A stretch of DNA of 64,000 bases. Source: Narthecium ossifragum (taxonomy: Eukaryota; Streptophyta; Magnoliopsida; Dioscoreales; Nartheciaceae). Made by a program: the position numbers and the translations under genes. The DNA lies in contig OY986965.1 in the NCBI GenBank assembly GCA_963920575.1, forward strand, positions 27,631,342 to 27,695,341. The letters are read 5' to 3'. Of the stretch, positions 19,020 through 32,740 are shown piece by piece (the stretch's first letter is position 1; each line of letters opens with the position of its first letter). The notes under the pieces are model-generated. The model did not search any database, had not been told where the DNA came from, and saw only the letters and a program-made list of their open reading frames with translations.

Positions 19020-22000
19020 ATGGGTGACCTGCATACGTGGCTGCATCATGGTGTTAGGGGAGAGTATACGCCGCCGCCGTCGCCGGCTCCGGCGGCGGCG
19101 CAACCCGAGAATCCACACCCTTCTGCCATCGATGCTGATAGCTGGCGGCAGTCCGAGCAGACCACCCAGGAGATTATCGAAAGTATACAGCCCACGCTAG
19201 TCTCTGAGGAGAGGAGACGGACCGTGGTTGAGTATGTTCAAAACTTGATCAGAGGAAATATTGGCACCGAGGTGATTGTTTTCGTGATTTTTTGCTGAAT
19301 TTCTTACTTGAAATCCCTAATCTGATTGTTCTGCTAGTCTAAGCGGTTTCTGATCAAAGGATCATCGAAAATATGTGTTTTTTTGTTGATTGGACGGTAA
19401 TGTTGGATATTTTGTAGCTACTTCTCTCCAGGTATGATACGATCAGTGTATGCAGTTGTTTTCCGACTGGAATGACTGTTCTGCATGCCATCGTTTTGCT
19501 TCTTGATAACCATTGTGATATATTTGATGTGAGCACAATGTAGGTTTATTTTTTATGGCATTACTAGCGTTTTACTGATGTGTAGATCAGTGCATGCAAG
19601 CCATTTATCTGATTTGGCCAAAAATCTACTGGAGTATACAAGTGCAATGCTCGCAGTTGAGTTGGAATGAATATTTATACTACCACTGTGAGAGCTTTTT
19701 ACACTGATTGTGATTAGGGAACAAATTACGTACGTGACACTTAGTTGTCGTTTACTGATGCTTGCTTATATTACTGCTAGCTGCAGTCTTGCTTATCGGA
19801 AAAGCAATCAAGGCCTGCATTGAAGCCTTATCTCAGAAAATCTTGTCTAGCGCTTTATTTGAAAATTCCGTTACTGTTTGATGCCTTATTTCATACTTAC
19901 ATTAGGGCTCTAGGGCAGCTGATGTAGTTACCGCCTTTGAGCTTCTTCAGAATCACCATTTATATTGATTGTGTGGTGTGTGCAATGGTTCGATCATACT
20001 TTGTCAGAATGTGCACTTGGTAATCCTAATGCAAAATTTCTTCAGGTATTTTCTTTCGGATCAGTTCCATTGAAGACATATCTTCCAGATGGAGATATTG
20101 ATTTGACTGCTCTTGGCCCCCCAAATTCTGAGGATACTTTGGCCATTGATGTACGTTCTGTGCTTGAAGCTGAAGAGCGAAGACAAGATGGCGAATTTGA
20201 AGTAAAGGATGTCCAATATATACGTGCAGAGGTTTTCTTTTTCTGATGATCCTTGTTTTACTTTGTTGCTGTAAAGGACAAAAAGGATGCATGCTCGGCA
20301 TTCATGTCAATTTAAGCTCCTTTATGTTCATACTATTTTGGACCACCACACGATTAATCTTCCTTACTAGTTGCAGAAGTATTTTAGAATTCTGTCAACA
20401 AAGTGATATACAGAATTACAGGTGCTGTTCGCCTACTAGTTTGAAGCACTTATTTTACTTCCATATATGGATAAACTCTTATTAAGGCCCGTTTTGCATC
20501 AACCTTTGCTTATTGACTTATTACATTGTTTTTCCATATAGTGGACACAAAGAGTAGTAGTAGAAAGGTCGAAACTTCTACAGATATTAATGATCTTTGT
20601 ACATAGGCCCTTATCCCTGTCACTCTAGTCGGCCTCTTGTCTCATACCCTAGCTGACCACTTGTCACTCCTTGTCTTGTGGTCGGCGAAATGTGGTAAGT
20701 GACGATTGCCATAGGCGAAATTCCACGGTCGGTCGTTTAGCACCTATTTTGCTTTCTGCTTTTGTCCTTCCCTATTTTGTGGTTTCCGTTTCTACCACCT
20801 TGGGCGAAAACCAACATTCAATTGCCGCCTAATGGTTTGTTTCGTTCTTGTCCACTCTTCCTCATTTCCAATGTACCGCCCAAATTTCGATCACAACAAA
20901 CACCTAAATTGGACCAGCAGAACACCTAATATGAACGATTGCCATAGTTCAATTTATTTATTTATTTATTTTTGTTGTCGTTGAGGTTAGATTGTAAGCA
21001 TATTGCTTTACTAACTTTATGGAGCTAATTCTAGAACTCATGCTTTTCTATATTACTCAATTTGTGCCAGTTCTGATAGTTTGGAAAGTTTAAGTTAGTA
21101 ATTTTGACAATAAGGTTTGCATTTCCAGGTCAAACTTGTTAAGTGCATGGTGCAGAACATCGTAGTAGATATCTCATTCAATCAGATTGGTGGGCTTTGT
21201 ACATTATGTTTTCTTGAGCGGGTACCTTGCCGTTCTCAATATATTAATTGGTTCATCTAATGTTGACTCACATTACTCTTAAGGTACCTCCTTGACTTGA
21301 TGATCTGCTGCAGGTTGATGAGCTCATTGGCAAGGACCATCTCTTTAAACGGAGTATAGTATTAATTAAAGCATGGTGTTATTATGAGAGCCGCATTCTT
21401 GGTGCTCATCATGGTTTAATTTCTACATACGCATTGGAAACTCTAGTTCTCTATGTGTTCCATCTTTTCAACTCGACTTTGGGTGGCCCTTTGGCGGTAA
21501 GTGTTTGAAGTGATTAAACGTCACAATTCTAGAAATTGTGACGTTACTGTTTTCTATGTTCGCATTTACTTAGATCTTCTGAGAACAACTGCTTTATTGT
21601 AGGTCTTGTACAGGTTTCTGGATTACTACAGCAAGTTTGATTGGGATAACTATTGCATTAGTCTACATGGTCCAGTTGCTGTATCTTCTTTGCCAACTCT
21701 TGTGGGTAAGTGACTTGCTTTGAGTTTTTAACTCCTTGGTGGTTGTGAGAGCTAACCCCTGCCTCTCGTCTCTTCAATGACTATTTTGCTCCTACTTCAC
21801 AGCTGAGGCACCAGAAAATGATGGGGGCAATTTCTTGCTCACAAAAGAATTTCTCAAGGATTGCGTGGAGAAGTATGCGGTTCCCACAATGTGGTTGGGG
21901 AACACCTCCCGAGCATTTCTTCAGAAACATCTAAATATATTTGATCCCTTGAGAGAAAATAACAATCTTGGACGAAGTGTTAGTAAAAGTAAGGATTGGT

Positions 22001-25000
22001 TCTTCCTTTTAACTCGTTATTTGACTTCAGTGTTCTGTTTTATGCAGTCCAATATCTTGCTAAAAATATCTCACTGGTTCTGATGTTTTGTGATTCCACA
22101 TATGTAGGCAATTTCTACCGTATCCGTAGTGCATTCACATATGGTGCTCGAAAGCTTGGACGCATCCTTCAGTTACCAGTGGAAAGTATTGCAGATGAAA
22201 TCAATACATTCTTTTTGAATTCTTTGGACAGACATGGAAGTGGAGAAAGGCCTGATGTTCAATATGGACCAGAAAGCTGTATGAATAGTACGGTACTTGA
22301 TAACGGGTTTGATCATCTGTCATCAGTCTCAAAGATTGGAGAAAGCGGAGATACTATGGCAGCTTCAGGATCGCCAAATGCTGTTTGCCATGGTGTATTA
22401 TGTAAGGAGTTCAACCAGATAAAGGTTTCAGGCTCAGATGTGGAGCATAGTAGCAGGATTCAGCCAGGTAGACATTCTACTAACCACTGTCAGCATCTGG
22501 CTGCAAACTCTGTGCAAGATTGCAGCACTTTGGAAGCTGATGGTTTTCTGGGAGGTAATGTTGATTCTAGTATACACCAAGTAGGTGATGCTAAAGATCG
22601 TGCCACCAATAAAGGTTCAAGTTCTGGTACCGAGGATGGAGCCCTCAAAGCTTCACCTTCAAGCAGTGACATAGCTGTTTCACCTTATAGAAAAGCACTT
22701 TATGCACCCGACCTCTTTTTTCAGCCAGAAAATGTTTATGGGAATGGGATAGTTGAGCCAGTTGTTTCAACAAAGGCTGATATAGCGAAGCCTTTAATTG
22801 GGGCTTTTGCTCCCTTGGAGGAATCTGCTCAGTCTTTATTGCCGGATACACTCGAAATTGAGCCATCGAGTAGTACTTCATCCTGGATATCTAGTAATCG
22901 TGGGGTTTCTGCGTCTGCAGGCTCAGTTGAGGGGTCCACTGCATCATGTTGGCGGATGTACAACTCTGAGAACTCATATGTTGGGGACAGTGTATTGACA
23001 AAAAGTGAGGGATATGGCACCGGCAGAATCCCCAATGTCTCCAACTTGGCAGATCTGTCCGGGGATTATAATACACACTTTAGCAATCTTCTATATGCTC
23101 AGTCATGCTATGACTACTGGATGTGCCAATCTCATGTAAATTCTCAACCATCCCCTTCTCCTCAATATGTCAACAAGTACTCATGGGATGTGGTTCGTAG
23201 ACAGAATATGTATATGCATATGAATGCAAATGGAGTGGTCCATGGGCCACCTTTTCGTCATGGTTCTTACCCTGGAAACCCAGCTTTCATACCAAATGCC
23301 TATGGCATGGAAGATCTGCCAAAGCCACGAGGGACAGGAACATACTTCCCCAACACGGTATAGTCATATAAGCTTTCTTTTACGGACTGGTCTCAATTTA
23401 TTGTCAGTTGAATTTGGACTTGTCTGTGCAACTCAATTTCTTGTCTAGACTGATTTACTGCTGATTGGGAGCTCATTTTAGGTTCTTCTGAAAATTTTAA
23501 AAAGCATGTTATGTCGATTGGTGATTTCACATAGTGTTTGTGGTCACTTGTTCTTCAAGTTGCAATTTCATTGTACCCTGTGTGCTTATACCTGTTGCTT
23601 GTGTTTCCACCTCGTAATTGCTCTGTCTTTGGGATATCGCAGAACTTCCGGTCATACAGAGAGAGGCTATCTCTTGGGAGAGGAAGGAACATGATGCCTG
23701 CCGGTCAGCTACCTCGTGCTCGTAATAATGGCCGGCCAACATTAGCTGTAGATGTGAGGTCAACAGAGAGAGGCCATCACGAGCCACCTCTACAGCCACA
23801 GATGCCAAACTACAGTGGAAATGGCCGTGGTAAGCCTGCTTTACTAGATATACCAGAGTCTTGTCGTCCTGACATAAGAGGAGCTTCACATGCCAATGGG
23901 TATGTGTCTCCATCAGAGGGAAAACTTGAATTTGGCTCCTTTGGCCCTGCTCCACTAGGAACCCCCTTAGCAGAAGCAGGAAGAAGGTTAGACTCTGGCA
24001 GTTCCAATAGTGAGGGCTCTGGACCTGCTGCAAATGCATCAGTCGAGCAGAGGACTTGGCCGAGCTCAAATCGTGAAAGGTAATTGATCCCTGCACTGTC
24101 TGAAATTTTTCATTCTAGATAGAAGCGGTTTTACATGCACAGTATTCCTCCTACTAGGAAAACATCAGTGCGAGGAGAAATAATATGCTACCCTAATGCC
24201 CTGCTCTGTTATGCTTTATGCATTCATATTTTGGTAACTAGCTGCTGCACATGCTCCCAGATTTGTTGCTGGACATATTTGATAATCAAATCCTGCACTA
24301 TGTAAAGTGTATGTTTTTTGTGTAGAAAACATAGAGAAAGTAGCATTTGGAATGTGCTAGATGTTCTGTTTGTGAAACTTATATGTAGCTTGGTTGCTTA
24401 AAATTCAGATATATTTGGTGAATAAAAATATCGGTACTTAGAAAACCAAGTTTTGAGCACATCAAAAGTGTGCTTAACAACTTCGTAGACCATCGGCATG
24501 TTATTTCTGAGATTTCACCCGATGACAATATTTTCGTATTCAGCCTAAAACACATGTCTTTCTAGTTCTGTCGCTGATGCTGTCTGCTACACTCTGATAA
24601 CATAGCTCATGTTCTAGAATGCTCCATCCTCTAGAACGCCTTTAGTAACAGACAAGTGTAGATAGATGCTATACCTGCTTGTGCATATGCATACAGATCA
24701 ATACCATTAGAGATCACGTCAAAGTATTGTTAGCTAATGTTGTCCTCAAGTAACCTCTGTGCAATCTCCTTTTGTAAGCATGACTCGCTACCTACATTAG
24801 AACATCAATTGCTAGAGAAGAGAATCGAATTGCTAGAGTAAAGAGGAGAGCTATCTTGAGCATGTGAGACGTTATTTGCTAAATCAGGCTTTGATTGATA
24901 TTGTTTTTCAAATCGCTTAATCTCATAATTACTCACATACTTATTTATAGCGGCCTCATTAAGTACTTTGATCTTTGGATTGTTTTTTCTGGAAACTAGC

Positions 25001-25538
25001 TAAAATAGATGTGAGAGTCCATTGTGGTTCTTTACATTTCTTTCATGCTGGACATGTACTGATGAGTACGTTCTAGGATTTAATATCTTTGCATCGGCGT
25101 GTAAGTCGGAAGATATAACCTAAACCATTTAGATACATGTAACCTGTTTGTTTGGAATTCATGAACTTTCAACAGACACGAGTTAGTTTACGGCTAATTA
25201 GTTTTGTAGAAAAGAGTCCTATATCTGGTGTGCTTCAGCCTGCACCAAGAATATGTTGGTTCTGCCCCTATTGGGTACTTTCAATCACCTTTCGAGATAT
25301 ATGTGTCACATATCATGCAAGTGTTAGTATGCTTGGTACTTGTTCTCAACTTAGATGCAGGAAGTGCAGCAGATTGACATTGTATACCTATCTAATGATT
25401 TTCTGGAATTGTACAATTATTGCTGTAATGTAAACATCAAACCACACTTTTTAAGCTACTACAGTCATTATAACATGCAGGGCTGCACAGTCTTATCAGT
25501 TGAAAGACGAAGGCGACTTCCCGCCTCTATCTGGTTGA
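19020..25538 (+). CDS. Plant PAP/OAS1-type nucleotidyltransferase, nine exons
   Basis: Exons: 19020-19271, 20046-20231, 21129-21221, 21313-21496, 21603-21705, 21803-21988, 22108-23357, 23643-24079, 25481-25538; all GT-AG and frame-consistent, about 915 aa. The start MGDLHTW is the first ATG after the leader. The nucleotidyltransferase core has FSFGSVPLKTYLPDGDIDLT at residues 86-105 (G-S and the D-x-D pair D101/D103) and a third acidic residue in VVDISFNQ (D160). The PAP/OAS1 substrate-binding region follows (KAWCYYESRILGAHHGLIST; GARKLGRIL). A long Ser/Asn-rich tail ends in the conserved KDEGDFPPLSG. Plants encode several such proteins of poorly known role; they probably add or bind nucleotides on RNA, but the substrate is unknown. 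The catalytic carboxylates are intact. Confidence 0.9.
20232..21128 (+). other. Intron 2 of the nucleotidyltransferase gene (897 bp)
   Basis: Bounded by GAG|GTTTTC and CCAG|GTCAAA. It includes a segment (about 20600-20940) richer in GC and TCGG motifs than the surrounding intron, which may be an old insertion. No TSD or coding sequence was recognised. Confidence 0.6.
24080..25480 (+). other. Intron 8 of the nucleotidyltransferase gene (1.4 kb)
   Basis: Donor AAAG|GTAATT at 24080 and acceptor ATGCAG|GGCTGC at 25480. AT-rich throughout, with no gene. The downstream exon is short but encodes the family's conserved C-terminus in frame, which supports the long intron. Confidence 0.7.
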
Positions 25539-27515
25539 GCAAGTTGGATGATGTTTCTGTTATACATACAAAAGCAGGCCTTTTGTCATCAAATGTTCTG
25601 CCAGTTTGCAGGAGTTTGATGCCTAAACATTTTGCATAACTGCAGATGCTAATGTGTTTGTTGGTCATCAAGCTATAAGACACCAGATGCCTGGTTTTGC
25701 CAGTATCCATGTCTTGGATGTTTGTAGTTTTCTACTGCTAGATTGTGCCTCGACACCTGTAAGGAGTTGCTTGATCCTAATTGGGTGGCAGGTTTTCCTG
25801 CCCTCTATTACAGATAAGAGGATAGGATCTCGGACAATCCAGCTCCTAGATTGGGGAAAACAATTGTTTCCTGATGCTTGCCGAAGGTCTACAAGCCTCG
25901 GGTAATATTATTGAATAGGGAAAATCTATCTGCACTATAATTTTTGCTATGTACACCATACTTTAATTGTAAATGTCTGAAGTGCCCTTGTCTTCATCCC
26001 CAACACCACTCCACACCACCACATCATCGCCACGCCCTGCCTGCCGCCGCCTCTGTCACCCCAAACCACCACCACCATATCACAGCCACCCACCATTGCC
26101 GCCTCCACAAGCACAAGTTCATGTTGCAAGCGAATATTACAGTAAATACTTTAGTTCCCTGGCTCTGAGCATTAAAAAGGGCTAACAATGATAGATTATA
26201 CGATGGTATCTTCGTTTGCGACATGAACTTTTACGCAAGGTGCTAAGTTTTGGGCGGTACATATGGTGAGCGAGCAGGATTGTCTACTCTGTTAGAGGGA
26301 GGTGGAGCCATGGGCGATGCGATTGGCGTCATAAGCAAGTAATGCAAGGGGTCATATGAGCATTATCATTAGAGTGCGATTCAGCGGCGGCTGTTGCCAT
26401 GGTTGAAGGTTGTCTTCCTGCTTCTGATTGAGCACCTGACTCCTCTGCTACAAAGTTTTTGGTGATACAACTCCTCTGTTGGCATTTTTCCATGTTTCAT
26501 GGGATTTACTTGACAAACAAAAACTTTCCTGATACAGTGATGCAACTTCGAACAGGCGATGTCTTCTGGCACACGTGTGCGTCTGCGTCTGCGTCTGCGT
26601 CTGCGCGTGACACTGGCCCCTATAAGCACACCACTTCTTGAGCGCAAAGCAAAATCGACCCACCTAGTGGAGGAGTTGTGCATGACTGCATGGCTGTTAA
26701 CTCCAATCCACGAAGCAATTGGGTGTGGGCGGCCGACGTTAACAGGCAAATCGGCGGCGCTTCTTCGGTGACACACATCCTCGCATATGGTTGCCGCCGC
26801 AGGTGAGGACAGTGCAGCAGGATCAAACGACATGCCTCACAGTGGACGCCTGCGTGCCGGAGAGCCGCCTTAGAGAGCACAACCGCCTCCAAGCGCCTTA
26901 CTCGCATATGGTTCGGCACTCCGGCAACACAAAGACGCAGGCAAATCCACCAAGGTGGCGTGGGCAGTCTTGTAAGGCCCGCCGGAACGAGCTACTGCAC
27001 CTGTCCACTATTCAGTTCCGCCACCGTCCGGACGTCTCGCGTGCCACACCTCCATGGATACCGGAGGCTTTGGATCAGGCGAAACCATCTTCTACCTATA
27101 TTTGGTCTGCTAAGGACTAATGTATGTCAAAGGTCATGCTCACACCACCATGAATAAAATTCGAGCTATTCCACTTCAGTGGTGCTGTCCAAGCTTTTGG
27201 CTTCTTCAAAGAAACACCCTACTATAATCTTCGACACTAATGGACTCGCCAGCGTTTCATCGCTCGCCACCAAGACGACGACATACAAACATACAAACGC
27301 TGTAAACGCCACCAAGGAGGCATGATTCCATCAAAAAGATTGTTTTTGATTATGAACCTCATAAAGCCAAATGATCATGTAAGCGTTTTTATTCCATTTT
27401 GCTGAACCATCCATTGAATGACCGCATTGCTTATCGCGGAAGTACAATATACATAAGGACATAAATATGAAACGGCTGTCACAGGTATTGAATCCATTGA
27501 TAAACAATAAAATGA
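25539..27515. other. Tail-to-tail intergenic region between two genes
   Basis: Holds the 3' UTRs of the plus-strand nucleotidyltransferase gene and the minus-strand alpha-galactosidase gene. It includes a CCACCA-rich stretch (25990-26120) and a GC-richer block (26550-27115) with frames on both strands but no recognisable protein. Those frames look compositional. Confidence 0.5.
26578..26605 (+). repeat. Hexanucleotide microsatellite (TGCGTC)n
   Basis: About four and a half perfect units of TGCGTC. It creates the Arg/Thr-rich and Ala/Ser-rich strings seen in overlapping frames, which argues against those frames being genes. Confidence 0.85.
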
Positions 27516-30500
27516 TCAAATTACAGAGAGGGAACGTGTAGGAGTGAGGATGTACATTTTGCAGTCATGCGGATCAACTTCAGCTTCAAAAGTTCCGGAC
27601 ACATTCTCAAGCATGTCTTGATGCTGGATACAAAAACAGCACAGGTTAGAGAGAGTTTTGATAGTAGTTCAGCAAGCGATGCAAAGATGATAAGTACTAA
27701 AACCCTGCTCCTTGATATCTTTTTTCAGGGTAGACTGATATTTAAATTGCGCTTTAAAAGAGTTACTTGGATGTATGAGGCAGAACTACATCCAAGTGTC
27801 ATCATATGGGTGAATGTTTGCCACTTAAATCCACCATATTCACAAGATAGTAGTCATGCTCCCATTATCCAACTTGGTATCCCTATTTACATCTTCTGAA
27901 GTCCTGAACAACTAGAAGTGTCTGGATGGTTTCAGCCTTCGGGCTTATCTAATAAAAAAAAGAAGTGTCTGGATGGAGCAAGAAATTGAGCCTTTAAGTC
28001 CATGCATTTGCAAAAAGTATTCTTACCTTCCAAAGATCTCTTACAGAAAAACTAGTGGAGCCATCGAGGCCGAGAACTTCCCACTTGGCTGTAATAGAAA
28101 CAGCATTGGAGCATCGGTTCCACAATGCCACTGCTAAGCGGCTTTCGGACAAAGATCCTGCCCACACCTGGAATTCAGAAGTAAGCATTCAGGAGCTCTA
28201 TTGGTTTCAGCAGTGTATATAGAGCTAGTGCTTAGAATACCAACTGGATACTTGTCTGCAAACATGCTATCAGGTCAATGAAAATGCGAATATAGGAAAA
28301 CCTGGGAAGATTTAGAAATCCCTGATGGAGTTGGTTGCAACAACGTTTGATATGTCATCCACCAACTCACCTTAATTTTGATGCATGCTTTACATAATTC
28401 ATAGTCCTAGAAAGCCCCTTAGAAAAAACATGCTGGAACCTAACCTACCAGTACACTAAAACTAATTTTGCATGAAACCAAATACACAGACTTCTTCAAG
28501 GGCTCACAGATCAAGTCCAATAAATCCCACAATCTTGGAAGTGATACTGGTACGCCTTCCAAAAATTAATTAAAAGAGCCTCAAAATGGTAATGGGGCCG
28601 AAAACAAGCTCCTTTGGAACAAAATTTAGGTATACCTCAAAAATGTAACAGAACTAGGAAACCTGACATTGTGAAAATCATCCTGCATATGTGTATTCAC
28701 TAGGGCTGGGAAAAAAATTTCCACTACCAAGCCTTAATAACTGTTGATATGAATATTAATTTGCAAGATGACGAGAACAGATGAGAAGACAAAGTCAAAA
28801 TACTTTTGTCTGTTAATCTAATTTACATGAATTATATAAAATACTTTTGTCTGTTAATCTAATTTACATGAATTATATCCTGGTAAGGCGTAAGAAAGAA
28901 TGCAAAGTACTCAAATTTTGGTTCATGCAAATTGAATTTGCATGAAAGTATAAACGCAACCAATTCATGTCGGAAGATAAAGAAAAGCTTTAAACAAGAC
29001 ACACAATACAAATGCAAGAGTACCTGGCTGCAGCCATCCTCGCCTTCAACTGAAACTTTCCTTCCTTGAACACCAAGAGGATCTGCAGGGGAAAAAATAT
29101 ACTTTGATTTAACTTTGAGAATGCTAAAGTTTGAAGGAATAGGCATGATGAAAAACAACGGAAAATGAACAATTTGGTATCGTAACAGAGTCATTGATAT
29201 TAGGTTCATTTGCAAGGAAACCATTCCAGTTGTTCATAGCAGTTTCAACCATCTCAGATTCATGTAGGAATAGGCAAGTTAAAAAATAGCTCAGCCAACC
29301 ACATGTGAAGTTCATGCCACTAAGATTAACCATCCAGGAGTCGCAAAACTAAGAAAAGTGTACAAAGGAATAGGGAGACCATGATTGACATCAGGCCATT
29401 TCATTGTCGTATCATCTCTAAGGCATCAGAACAAGCCAAAATGACTCTAAATTTGGAAAGTTCGAACTTGAAAAGACAAGATAGACAACAATACTGATTA
29501 GCAACAAAGAGTAATTGAAAGAATTACCTTGGTTTACAGCAATGACCTCCTTATTGCTTAAGATTTCCAATGTTTCAGCAGTCATATTCCTTGTATCACA
29601 GCCAATCAGAAGAGGAGCCTGCAAATTACATAAGCCATAAGTAAAATCAATAGAAACACTTTAAAACAAAGACTACTATGAATTAACTAATCATTTTCCT
29701 TGCAGAACAAGACATGGCCAATATGCTTAACTGCCTATACATCGATTCAATAAGGCAGCCTTCAGGTGACCTACCCATATCATATTGTTGAACCTGCTAA
29801 GGAAGTCATAAGATCCGCTTGCTGAAACATCAACTTGATTTACTATAAAATAAGCAACCTAGAATAACGTAAAGGACCAGAGCAATCCTTAGCTTAGTTC
29901 AAGTATCTATCGATGGCGTTCTATGTGAACATTTTATAATCATAGTGTTTTTATAAATCTGCAGTGAAGAACAGAGTTACCTATATGTGATATTCCCAAA
30001 AGTACATATATAGTGCACCAACCAACAGCACAGTTACCCTAAACCAAGCAAAATAAGTGGAAAAGCAACAGGAAGCTTCGATGCCTTTAAATACCACATT
30101 TTCAGGTATAAAACTCTGATGAATTGGGCTAAAAAAAAAAACAAATATAGATGCACGATCAGCAGAACTTGGAGATGAATGTTCCAACTTTCCAATAAAA
30201 CACAAACATTAAATTAAAATAGAAATAAACTATTACTTGAATGCAATAAGAAAACATGGGGCCAAAAGAACCAACCAAGTACCTTCATCAAAGACCAGAT
30301 ACTGAAATGTGCACGATACTCCGGGTAAGTCATACCTCCATTGCCAACCTCTAGCATGTCGGGGTCTGTAGCATCAAATCATCAGAAATATGCGTAATTG
30401 ATGCCTCATGCAGGAGAAATTAAACAAATACGTCTGTCAGCAGAAAAAATTAAATTTCTAACGAGAAAATGAATTACCATTCCATCCACCAGGCCCTGCA

Positions 30501-32740
30501 TATGATGCCCACTTATCATTTAGATCAGCAATTGCAGTCATGCTGATCAAATGGGACTTTGTCAATAACATAGAGGTAGTAATTCACAAAATATTTACAC
30601 AACAGTTCATAACTTCCACCTTGACCAGGAGTCAGTGATGTCTTCTGTTGTACGCCAGCTATTTCCAACTTTGTCGGCCCATAACGCTGGATCATCTTCA
30701 CCCCTGTAGCAAAACTGGAGTAAGTCTTTGCAGTATCCTTCCAGAAATCCAATTTAAAGTAAGAATATAAACAATACCATTCACAAAGCGAGTAGAAAAT
30801 TGTGCGCCCCGTTGAATTTAGTGCATCACGCATCGGAGGATACCTGAAAATGGCAAATCAGAAGTAATCAAATAGCAGAATAAGTAAATTTTCTGTCCAA
30901 CTGGATAGCATATTGTGATAGATCAATATAACTGCAGACAGTTTGTTACCGTTTCTTTGGGTCAATTCCCAAATTGAAACAATTGTCATACTTTATATAG
31001 TCGATGCCCTAAACAAAATCAGAATGCAATACGATTAACAAACCACATATTACCAAAACTAAAGCTATACTTCGTGTTATCAGGATATCCGATCCAATCT
31101 GTTGCATATATGCAATGCCAAGGAAAAGTGCCCAAAATCAAATCAATCCTAACTAAGCATGCCAGAAATTTTACCAAAATATCACAATCCTTACCCAAGA
31201 TGCAAACAGCTCGGCATCGGCATTTTCATGGTTGAGGGATCCTGGCCGAACTTGGCATGTAAAAGCCCTACAAGTAAGTTCCATTAGAAAACAGAAATAA
31301 AAGTTTGCTGCACCATTAAAACTCCACTAAAAGTTGCATAAAGCTCGAATGTCACCATCCTACCAGCAACAAATTGTTAGCTTCAGTGGAAATTTAACCC
31401 TCGGCTACAGTAAGTTAATCAACTAAGTTAAGATATGGACAAATGACCTACCCAGCATCAGAGTAAATGCCAATCTTAAGACCCTTTGCATGAATATAAT
31501 CTGCGAGAGCTTTAATACCAGAAGGAAATGTCTTGGGGTCTGGTACCAATTCACCCTGCAAGTCAAGGAAGATGGAGTAAGGGTGAACAGATGCGTATAT
31601 GTCCAGTCATGCATCATTCATATATAGCTATATACACGCAAACATCAGACATTCGCACAAATGATGCAAAAAAATAAATTTGCTAGAGAGATCTCAAATA
31701 AAGAATGAAAGCCGAAACTGACCTTCGAATTACGTAACAGAGAAGACCAACAATCGTCTGACAATAAAAGTAAGTCAAGATAAAGGTCATTGCAGAAACA
31801 AGCGACATTGGACTAAATAGCCTTTTATCAGCTTTACCTATGTTAACATAAGTGTAGCCAAGAGCAGCCAAGCCAGTTGAGATTAGCGCATCAGCTGTCG
31901 AGCAAAAAGATATATTACTATTCATATACATAAAGTCCATCCAATGGCAGAAGTGATCTCAGTGACAACAAATCATGACAACCTTATGGCTACCACGATT
32001 TGGTTCAATTATATTGCTATTAAATACGGCAGGATTATGGTACTCCACCCGAAACGATCATTTAACTCAATCAATGGCCTCATACCTTTCAAAAAAAAAT
32101 TATTTCTGAAATGCTCAGATTCCAAATTCTCTACGAGATTATCAACTTCTTTGAAACAAGAATAAGCGCTAAAGAGACGATACCGTACCCGTTTCCTTGA
32201 TCAGTGTTTCATTAATATTACAGCCAAAGAAGTTCCAACTATTCCACCTGCGACGAGAAAGGAAGAAAGAAAAGAGAAAGATCAGCCCTCAAGAATTCCA
32301 ATCCACATCAATGCTGCCAACATATCTCCACCATCCACTCATAATTCGAGGCAACGTATAAGCGAAACGCAATTAGCAGCCCCAAATCAAGAATCCCAAT
32401 AAAACCCAACAGAGACCCATAAACACAAGGCATAAAAAACCAATCTTTTTGTTCGCGAGAAGCAAAACCCAAAAAATCGCGTTAAAGACAGCAAAATAAA
32501 ACCAAATCGTACGTTAAAATATAGATATCTTAAAAAGGGTAAAGATGCGGACCCCATCTGAGGAGTGAGAGCCAAGCCGTTGTTGAGCTGCAACTTCCCA
32601 TAGTTAGACGTGTCGAAGGGGTCGATCCTCGACGCTGGCATCTCGGGATTGCGCCGTACTCTCCCGCCAACGGCGCCCCATGCGGCGACGACGGAGAGGA
32701 AGAGGAGGAGGAGGAGGCGGAGATGTGGAGCGAAGGCCAT
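27516..32740 (-). CDS. Alpha-galactosidase, glycoside hydrolase family 27, fifteen exons
   Basis: Exons on minus: 32740-32553, 32247-32189, 31894-31838, 31757-31723, 31555-31452, 31267-31195, 31008-30950, 30843-30778, 30703-30620, 30542-30478, 30365-30283, 29618-29528, 29082-29024, 28167-28027, 27623-27516. All are GT-AG and keep frame; 423 aa. Residues 1 to about 22 ([20 protein letters not shown]) form a signal peptide, so the enzyme is apoplastic or vacuolar. GH27 landmarks: LTPQMGWNSWN (58-68), DDCW, KYDNC with nucleophile D180, SWRTTED with acid/base D235 (55 apart, as in the rice enzyme), [20 protein letters not shown] and a C-terminal beta domain ending [10 protein letters not shown]. 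It would release terminal alpha-1,6-galactose from raffinose-family sugars and galactomannans. Nothing is broken. Confidence 0.95.

Noticed and set aside
26381..27160. Possible small genes in the GC-rich block between the two convergent genes
   Set aside because: Frames on both strands, a (TGCGTC)n repeat inside one, and no recognisable domain or splice context.
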